A DNA stretch of 27,947 nt from NCBI GenBank assembly GCA_002417975.1, contig DIDE01000033.1, forward strand, positions 1-27,947. The letters run 5' to 3'. This document shows, one piece after another, positions 22,843 to 27,947 of the stretch. The stretch comes from Eggerthellaceae bacterium UBA5808. GTDB taxonomy: Bacteria > Actinomycetota > Coriobacteriia > Coriobacteriales > Eggerthellaceae. The translations under genes were made by a program, and so were the position numbers. Each line of letters begins with the position of its first letter. The first letter of the stretch is position 1. The notes beneath the pieces are model-generated. The model was given only the letters and a program-made list of their open reading frames with translations, made no database searches and was not told the origin of the DNA.

Positions 22843-23700
22843 GTGTACCCGATTAAAGATGTAGTGGACCTCAACGATGAAGTGGTACGTATGGTTGTCG
22901 AGGCACCTGCGATTTCGAAGAAAGTTAAGCCTGGGCAATTTATTATGCTCCGTATTGACGAGCAGGGAGAGCGCATCCCTCTGACGGTCAACGATGCCAA
23001 TCCTGAGCAGGGGACCATTACGCTTGTGTTCCAAAAAGTAGGAGCTACGACGCGTCAGATGGGAATGATGACAGCGGGCCAATCCATAAGGGATGTGGCA
23101 GGGCCTCTGGGGAAACCGACCGATTTTTCGGGCGCGCATCATGTGTGCGTTATTGGTGGTGGGCTCGGCACGGCTATAGCGTATCCACAGGCAAAATGGT
23201 TGCATGACCATCATATTCCTGTTGATGTTATTACGGGATTTCGCACGGAGGATCTTATTATTCTTGCCGACGAGGTCTCTCAAGTATGTGACACTTCTAT
23301 CGTAATGACTGATGACGGAAGCAATGGTCATAAAGGATTAGTAACCGCGGCTTTGCAAGAACGTATTGATGCGGGAGCTGCTTATGACTTAGTGGTGGCT
23401 GTTGGACCATTGATTATGATGAAATTCGTTGCTAAAACAACTGCTCCGTATCATATCAAGACGCTCGTATCGATGAATCCTCTTATGATTGACGGAACAG
23501 GGATGTGTGGAGGATGTCGCGTGCGCGTTGGCGACCACTATCTGCATGCATGTATTGACGGCCCTGATTTTGACGGACATCAAGTTGATTTTGACGAAGC
23601 AATGCGACGTTCGACTCAGTATCGTTCGTTTGAAAGACAAGCGGAAGATCATCGCTGTCGATTGCTCGATCAACTTGAAACGGTAGGTGAAGGTCGATGA
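22843..23700 (+). CDS. nfnA: NfnA-type ferredoxin:NADP+ oxidoreductase subunit (SudB-like)
   Basis: A 285-residue FAD/[2Fe-2S] subunit of the NADH-dependent reduced ferredoxin:NADP+ oxidoreductase. An FAD-binding beta barrel (about 1-95, RIPLT at 44-48) precedes a Rossmann NAD domain (GGGLGTA at 105-111). The cluster segment is MIDGTGMCGGCRVRVG, with Cys222, Cys225 and Cys237 and the candidate fourth ligand Asp217; this family uses three Cys and one Asp. The GTG at 22843 is chosen because GAGGAG is eight bases upstream and the resulting N-terminus matches the family. An ATG at 22807 would add 12 residues without a ribosome site. The ATGA overlap with the next gene shows co-translation. The dihydroorotate dehydrogenase electron-transfer subunit is a relative, but the neighbour decides for Nfn. 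Confidence 0.88.
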   Translation: MYPIKDVVDLNDEVVRMVVEAPAISKKVKPGQFIMLRIDEQGERIPLTVNDANPEQGTITLVFQKVGATTRQMGMMTAGQSIRDVAGPLGKPTDFSGAHHVCVIGGGLGTAIAYPQAKWLHDHHIPVDVITGFRTEDLIILADEVSQVCDTSIVMTDDGSNGHKGLVTAALQERIDAGAAYDLVVAVGPLIMMKFVAKTTAPYHIKTLVSMNPLMIDGTGMCGGCRVRVGDHYLHACIDGPDFDGHQVDFDEAMRRSTQYRSFERQAEDHRCRLLDQLETVGEGR

Positions 23701-25295
23701 GTATGCATACTTCTGATCAATCACAACATACTGTTGCACAAGGAAATGTAGCATCTGCGCAGGCAGTGGCTCAAACTAGTAAAGGGACGCCGCGTACAGG
23801 CAAAAGAGTCATCAATCGCCAGAAGGAAAAAACGCCTATGGCGGAGCAGAATCCTGCGACGCGTACGGGTAATTTTCGTGAAGTAGGTCTTGGCTATACG
23901 CTTGAACAGGCACGTCACGAAGCTTCCCGTTGTTTGCAGTGCAAGAATGCTCCTTGTGTAGGAGGATGTCCTGTTGGCGTCAATATTCCGCGTTTCTTAA
24001 AGCTTCTTGCCGAAGGGTCTCCAATCGATGCGTATCTGTCGGTAAAAGAGACTAATGCACTTCCGGCTATCTGTGGACGTGTCTGCCCACAAGAAACGCA
24101 GTGCGAGGGGGTATGCCGACGCGGTCGTGCGGGTGAGCCAGTCGCTATTGGCCGTCTTGAGCGTTTTGTCGCTGATTGGGGCGCTGCTCACCGTGCACAG
24201 GTGGTGGCTCGACGGAAAGAGCTGGCTCAATCTGACACACGTGCTGATGAAGTGACGGATAGCATATGCGAAGGAAATACTGATACGCTACATTCTCGTA
24301 ATGCCTGCCGTGATCTTTCCTCTTGCCGCGTTGCGCTTGTTGGAAGCGGACCTGCATCGTTGACTTGCGCGGGGGAATTAGCTCGTGCTGGTGTGCAGGC
24401 GACTGTTTTTGAAGCGCTACATACTGCGGGCGGCGTGCTGAGTTACGGCATTCCTGAGTTCCGCCTTCCTAAGGATCTTGTTGCGCGAGAAATTTCGTAC
24501 ATCAAAGATCAAGGTGTTACCTTCGAATTTAACGCCGTTGTCGGTAAACTCTACGATGTTGATGAACTGCTTGGTTCTATGGGGTTTGATGCGATATTTA
24601 TTGGGACTGGTGCTGGCGTTCCTCGTTATCTGGGCATTCCGGGCGAAGGGCTCAATGGTGTATCGGTTGCTAATGAACTGCTCGAGCGCGTAAATCTTAT
24701 GAAGGCGTATCGATTCCCCGATTATGCAACACCTGTGTACGCAGGATCGCACTGTGTTGTTGTCGGTGGTGGAAATGTTGCTATGGACGCCGCTCGAACG
24801 GCACGTCGATTGGGATCAGACGTGACGGTTGTGTATCGTCGTGGACGCGAAGAAATGCCTGCTCGTGATGAAGAAATACGTCATGCAGAGCAAGAGGGCA
24901 TTACGTTTGACTTGCTCAATAATCCAACACGTGCAATCGACGATGGCAACGGATGGATTTCCGAGTTGGAATGCATACGCATGGAACTTGGCGAGCCTGA
25001 TGCGTCAGGTCGACGTAGACCGCAACCTATAGCGGGGAGCGAGCATCGCATGCCGTGCGATATGCTGATATCAGCAATAGGATCGCGCATTAATCCTTTG
25101 GTGCCGCAGACGGTTGCGGGACTCGAAGTAACAGATCGTGGCGCGATTGTTGCTGACGAGCAGACAGGAGCGACATCTGTTCCTGGTGTGTATGCCGGTG
25201 GCGATGATGTGAGTGGTGCAGCGACGGTCATTCTTGCTATGGGCGCTGGCAAGCGATCAGCGCATGCGATTATTGATTATCTGAGTAGAGGCTAG
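23697..25295 (+). CDS. nfnB: NfnB-type bifurcating subunit (GltA/SudA-like)
   Basis: A 532-residue flavoprotein related to the glutamate synthase small chain. Paired with NfnA it forms an electron-bifurcating complex that couples NADPH oxidation to NAD+ and ferredoxin reduction, or the reverse. Eight cysteines for two [4Fe-4S] clusters are present: Cys79, Cys82, Cys87, Cys91 and Cys126, Cys130, Cys136, Cys140. The FAD motif VALVGSGPAS (about 212-221) and the NADP motif VVVGGGNVAMDAA are intact. GltD-like proteins are about 460 residues; here a Gln/Ser/Thr-rich N-terminal extension of about 50 residues and an insert at about 175-210 explain the excess. ATG 23697 overlaps the nfnA stop; an in-frame ATG at about 23838 would trim the extension but lacks a clear ribosome site. 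No glutamate synthase large subunit is nearby. Confidence 0.88.
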   Translation: MSMHTSDQSQHTVAQGNVASAQAVAQTSKGTPRTGKRVINRQKEKTPMAEQNPATRTGNFREVGLGYTLEQARHEASRCLQCKNAPCVGGCPVGVNIPRFLKLLAEGSPIDAYLSVKETNALPAICGRVCPQETQCEGVCRRGRAGEPVAIGRLERFVADWGAAHRAQVVARRKELAQSDTRADEVTDSICEGNTDTLHSRNACRDLSSCRVALVGSGPASLTCAGELARAGVQATVFEALHTAGGVLSYGIPEFRLPKDLVAREISYIKDQGVTFEFNAVVGKLYDVDELLGSMGFDAIFIGTGAGVPRYLGIPGEGLNGVSVANELLERVNLMKAYRFPDYATPVYAGSHCVVVGGGNVAMDAARTARRLGSDVTVVYRRGREEMPARDEEIRHAEQEGITFDLLNNPTRAIDDGNGWISELECIRMELGEPDASGRRRPQPIAGSEHRMPCDMLISAIGSRINPLVPQTVAGLEVTDRGAIVADEQTGATSVPGVYAGGDDVSGAATVILAMGAGKRSAHAIIDYLSRG

Positions 25296-25300
25296 TACGG

Positions 25301-26638
25301 GTGGAACACGTATCAAATAACCAACTTACAAACGATACTTTGCACGATGAACCTACAGGATTGGATAGCGATCAGCTATTCGATCCTGTAGCTTATATCA
25401 ATCGTCCACGATGGCAGCAAAGCAGGCTTGGTCTCGAACGTATCCAGGATTTGCTTGATCGGTTGGGACGTCCGCAGGATCAGCTTCAGTTTGTACATGT
25501 TGCAGGAACCAACGGTAAAGGATCGACGTGTGCGTTTACCGCATCGATTTTACAAGCAGCAGGGTATCGCACGGGAATGTTTACCAGCCCTTACATCATA
25601 GAATTTTGTGATCGTATTCGTGTGAATGGGCAAACAATCACGATGGACCAACTGCGCAAGGTGACATTGCGTGTACGCGATGTTGCAGAGGCTATGGAAG
25701 ATCATCCCACCGAATTCGAACTGATGACGGCTGTTGCCATACTCTTTTTTGCACAGCAGGCGTGCGATATCGTCATACTCGAGGTAGGGCTTGGCGGTCG
25801 TCTTGATTCGACTAATGTGATTGATGCTCCACTTGTGTGTGCAATTGCTCCGATAGCCTTTGACCATATGGCATTTTTGGGCCATACGCTTGATGCCATT
25901 GCACGTGAAAAAGCCGGCATAATTAAAACAGGCGCGCGTGTTGTAAGCGCCGACCAAAAAGATAAAGCAGCAGAAGTAATTCGGGAGACATGCAAGACGC
26001 AACAATGCATGCTTACGTGCGTTAACCGTGCCCGTCTTGCTGGTCGTCCAACGTGCTTTGATTATGGCGATTATCATCAGCTGCATCTGTCGTTGTTGGG
26101 TACGTATCAGACAGAAAATGCAGCGTTGGCTATCGAAATTGTGCAGGCATTACGTGCGTGCGGTTGGAAAATTTCCGACAAGGCGCTGCGATCGGGTCTT
26201 GCTGATGCTCAATGGCCTGGTAGATTTCAGATTGTTGCCCATGACCCAACGTTTATTCTTGATGGTGGCCATAATCCTCAAGGTGCATGCGTGCTTATCG
26301 ATTCGCTTGTGGCTAACTTTCCTGATGCACGTCCGGTGTTTTTGATGGGCGTACTTGCGGATAAAGATTACGATTCGATGCTTGCGACGATGATTCCTTA
26401 TGCACGTGCGTTTGTCACAATCGCACCTCCTAATCCGCGCGCTTTGTCGGCTCATGACCTCGCTGATGCCATTACGCGTATTGCAGCAACGCTGCCTGAT
26501 ACATCAATTGAAGCGATTCGCGTTGCTCAAGATATTCCTGATGCTATGAGCCAAGCTCGTACGCTTGCGGGGCTTGAGGGCCTGGTGTGTGCATGCGGAA
26601 GCCTTTATTCAGAGGGCGATATTTTTCGCGCTCTGTAG
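25301..26638 (+). CDS. folC: Folylpolyglutamate synthase / dihydrofolate synthase
   Basis: A 445-residue Mur-ligase-family enzyme that adds glutamate to folates, and probably also to dihydropteroate. The P-loop is GTNGKGST at 69-76. Further marks are TSPYIIEFCDRIRVNG, LEVGLGGRLDSTNV (about 164-177, Mur-ligase catalytic region), AREKAGIIK (about 205-213, where the family's carbamylated-type Lys lies) and the C-terminal domain with LDGGHNPQGA. The GTG start is five bases after the nfnB stop, with GAGG about ten bases upstream, so it may be read from the nfn transcript. About 30 N-terminal residues before the family core are variable. Other folate genes are not in the window. Confidence 0.95.
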   Translation: MEHVSNNQLTNDTLHDEPTGLDSDQLFDPVAYINRPRWQQSRLGLERIQDLLDRLGRPQDQLQFVHVAGTNGKGSTCAFTASILQAAGYRTGMFTSPYIIEFCDRIRVNGQTITMDQLRKVTLRVRDVAEAMEDHPTEFELMTAVAILFFAQQACDIVILEVGLGGRLDSTNVIDAPLVCAIAPIAFDHMAFLGHTLDAIAREKAGIIKTGARVVSADQKDKAAEVIRETCKTQQCMLTCVNRARLAGRPTCFDYGDYHQLHLSLLGTYQTENAALAIEIVQALRACGWKISDKALRSGLADAQWPGRFQIVAHDPTFILDGGHNPQGACVLIDSLVANFPDARPVFLMGVLADKDYDSMLATMIPYARAFVTIAPPNPRALSAHDLADAITRIAATLPDTSIEAIRVAQDIPDAMSQARTLAGLEGLVCACGSLYSEGDIFRAL

Positions 26639-26660
26639 CAACAGATTTTAGACATACACG

Positions 26661-27161
26661 CTAAGCGGGCAGGATAACGTATCCTAAAATGCCGCATACG
26701 GCGCCAGCGATCAGACCGACAATAACATCTCGTGGAAAATGGACGCCACCAAGAACGCGAACGATGGCGAGTATACAGGCGAGAACAAATGTTATAGTGG
26801 CGCAGATCGGCGATGGAATATAGAGTGAGCATGCAATGACTGCGGCGGAGAATACGTGGCGTCCCGGAAATGATTTTCCATGCAGAGACCGTTTGATCAG
26901 GGGATTAATCGGGTAAACTTCGTAGGGACGTGGAGCATTGATAATCTTTCGAGCAATACTGAGAAGGATAAACGATGCTGCAGGAACAGCAATGACACGT
27001 AGTGCGTGATGATCGCCTGCGCCACACAGCATGATGATGATTCCTGCGTATATACAGGCGATGATTATGACGCAGCACTTATCGACTACATTAAGTGCCG
27101 TGATAAGCCAAGGGTGGCGTCGCAGTGGAGCGGTAAGATTTTCGTAAATGGTGGTGTACAT
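26661..27161 (-). CDS. PAP2-family membrane phosphatase
   Basis: A 166-residue integral membrane protein with the three acid-phosphatase motifs of the PAP2 superfamily: KIINAPRP (K-x6-RP), FPGRHVF (usual PSGH, here PGRH) and RVLGGVHFPRD (SR-x5-H-x3-D type). It has about five TM helices. Relatives dephosphorylate undecaprenyl pyrophosphate, phosphatidic acid or phosphatidylglycerol phosphate; the substrate here is unknown. Start: the ATG at 27161 follows GGAAAGAGAG; the frame is open to 27230 but with no better site. It converges on folC with only 22 bases between the stops, where no terminator was seen. Confidence 0.88.
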   Translation of the reverse strand: MYTTIYENLTAPLRRHPWLITALNVVDKCCVIIIACIYAGIIIMLCGAGDHHALRVIAVPAASFILLSIARKIINAPRPYEVYPINPLIKRSLHGKSFPGRHVFSAAVIACSLYIPSPICATITFVLACILAIVRVLGGVHFPRDVIVGLIAGAVCGILGYVILPA

Positions 27162-27316
27162 GCTCTCTTTCCGATAGAGATGCGACGCTAACAGTGTATA
27201 TGATGCTTTAGTCACCACGTAATCATACACGATTCGTCTTTGCGAGGCATTATCTACCGTTGTGTTCGTTTCGTCATTCGCTCAGTGGCATGATACCCAG
27301 AAAGAGGGCCATCGGG

Positions 27317-27322
27317 TATACT
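27317..27322 (+). promoter_or_regulatory. Probable -10 element of the SRP RNA gene
   Basis: TATACT lies about 18-23 bases before the predicted RNA 5' end. No clear TTGACA-like element sits 17 bases upstream. Confidence 0.4.
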
Positions 27323-27339
27323 GATTCTGTTGCGGGATG

Positions 27340-27446
27340 AGTATCTCGAATGGGCTTGGGCGGCGCCATGTCTCGAATCTGGTCAGGTCCGGGAGGAAGC
27401 AGCCATAAGGAACCGCTGACGAGCGCCCTTGCCTATTCGGGATACT
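27340..27446 (+). ncRNA. ffs: Signal recognition particle RNA (4.5S type)
   Basis: The domain IV hallmark GGTCAGGTCC-GGGA-GGAAGCAGCC (27381-27404) is unmistakable: this is the Ffh-binding hairpin with its asymmetric loop. The outer helix AGTATCTCGAAT pairs with ATTCGGGATACT at the 3' end, and GGGC.../...GCGCCC pairs inside it, giving the usual single hairpin of about 107 bases. The tetraloop is GGGA rather than the E. coli GGAA; both are GNRA. A TTTGCTTTTTT run directly follows (27446-27456) and gives termination. The RNA works with Ffh and FtsY to bring membrane and secreted proteins to the translocon. Confidence 0.95.
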
Positions 27447-27456
27447 TTGCTTTTTT
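27446..27456 (+). terminator. U-run terminator of SRP RNA
   Basis: A T-rich run (TTTGCTTTTTT) directly follows the closing helix of the SRP RNA, so the RNA's own terminal stem can serve as the terminator hairpin. Confidence 0.7.
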
Positions 27457-27499
27457 AGACATCTTTTGCATATACGATCTTTTGAGCGTAGGGAAGTAC

Positions 27500-27947
27500 A
27501 TGGAATTCATTAACTTTATTCTTGGCTTGCTCCATGATCCTCGTAATGCGATTGCCGGTTGGATTATCACATTCGGGCCGATCTGGGTCTATGCGCCACT
27601 TTTTTTCGTTATCTTTCTCGAAACCGGTCTCGTTGTTACGCCGTTTTTGCCAGGCGATAGTCTTTTATTTGCAGCTGGCGTATTCTGCGCTGACGGTGGT
27701 GGGCTCAACATTTGGGCTGCACTCTGTATCTTCAGTTTTGCTGCTATTTTAGGAAACACTTCTAACTACTGGATTGGTCGTGCGTTTGGCCATGCAATCA
27801 TCGATTCGGGCAAAGTTAAAGCGCTTACACCTGAGCGTATTGCTAAGACGCATTCCTTTTTTGAAAAATGGGGATCGCTTGCTGTCGTGGTAACGCGGTT
27901 CTTTCCCATTATTCGAACGATTGCCCCATTTGTTGCAGGAACGAGTC
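27500..27947 (+). CDS. DedA-family membrane protein, N-terminal part
   Basis: The first 149 codons of a DedA/VTT-domain protein; the gene runs off the window edge. Marks are ETGLVVTPFLPGDSLLFAAG (about 42-61), GNTSNYWIGRAFG (about 86-98) and TRFFPIIRTIAPFVAGTS (about 132-149), which contain the acidic and arginine residues essential in E. coli DedA homologues. These proteins help to recycle lipid carriers such as undecaprenyl phosphate and to keep the proton motive force. The ATG follows AGGGAAG. It comes just after the SRP RNA gene and its terminator, so it needs its own promoter; none was clear. A different frame across 27522-27752 is only a shadow. Confidence 0.93.
   Translation, partial: MEFINFILGLLHDPRNAIAGWIITFGPIWVYAPLFFVIFLETGLVVTPFLPGDSLLFAAGVFCADGGGLNIWAALCIFSFAAILGNTSNYWIGRAFGHAIIDSGKVKALTPERIAKTHSFFEKWGSLAVVVTRFFPIIRTIAPFVAGTS

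Noticed and set aside
27522..27752. 76-codon plus-strand frame near the window end
   Set aside because: It lies inside the DedA gene (start 27500) in another frame; the DedA frame carries all family motifs and runs to the edge.

Overview
The window reads as a chromosomal segment of a moderate-GC actinobacterium, most plausibly class Coriobacteriia and perhaps Eggerthellaceae (Cryptobacterium- or Slackia-like). The clues are the GGM-tailed GroEL, an alpha operon with Lys/Ala-tailed L17, NfnAB, a class B sortase, a TorD chaperone with molybdenum-cofactor genes, and many GTG/TTG starts. The taxonomic call is inference; no 16S or marker search was possible.

Layout. 1-1841: end of groEL with a strong terminator, a SpoU/TrmH-type RNA methyltransferase and an HD-domain protein. 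1828-5056 (minus strand): a large surface protein with an atypical C-terminal sorting signal (YDQTG), followed by a class B sortase. 5310-6011: a TorD-like chaperone without its reductase. 6145-11285: an accessory-looking cluster of five plus-strand genes. Four encode zinc-ribbon proteins: a YARHG protein, a large one-TM ectodomain protein, a coiled-coil protein with two ribbons and a four-TM protein. The fifth is a lipoprotein N-acetylmuramoyl-L-alanine amidase. All five ribbons have the same Cys spacing. I regard this as the best candidate for an undescribed cell-envelope system.

11317-15878: tRNA-Lys(UUU) on the minus strand, aroK, then infA-rpmJ-rpsM-rpsK-rpsD-rpoA-rplQ ending in two tandem hairpins. 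rpmJ (37 aa) and the TTG-started infA are easy to miss. 16006-17256: a lone ECF transporter T component and a convergent small XRE regulator with repeats in its promoter region. 17678-19416: moeA and mog (molybdopterin synthesis), which fit functionally with the TorD chaperone. 19474-21474: alanine racemase and a family-4 (Fe-S) uracil-DNA glycosylase. 21530-22525 (minus): a CorA-type transporter.

22843-26638: the two subunits of an NfnAB-type bifurcating transhydrogenase (4-nt overlap) followed by folC. 26661-27161 (minus): a PAP2 phosphatase. 27340-27446: the SRP (4.5S-like) RNA gene. 27500-end: the start of a DedA-family membrane protein. No CRISPR array, insertion sequence or prophage was seen. 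Several gene ends, notably at convergent junctions, carry long hairpins without a U-tract.
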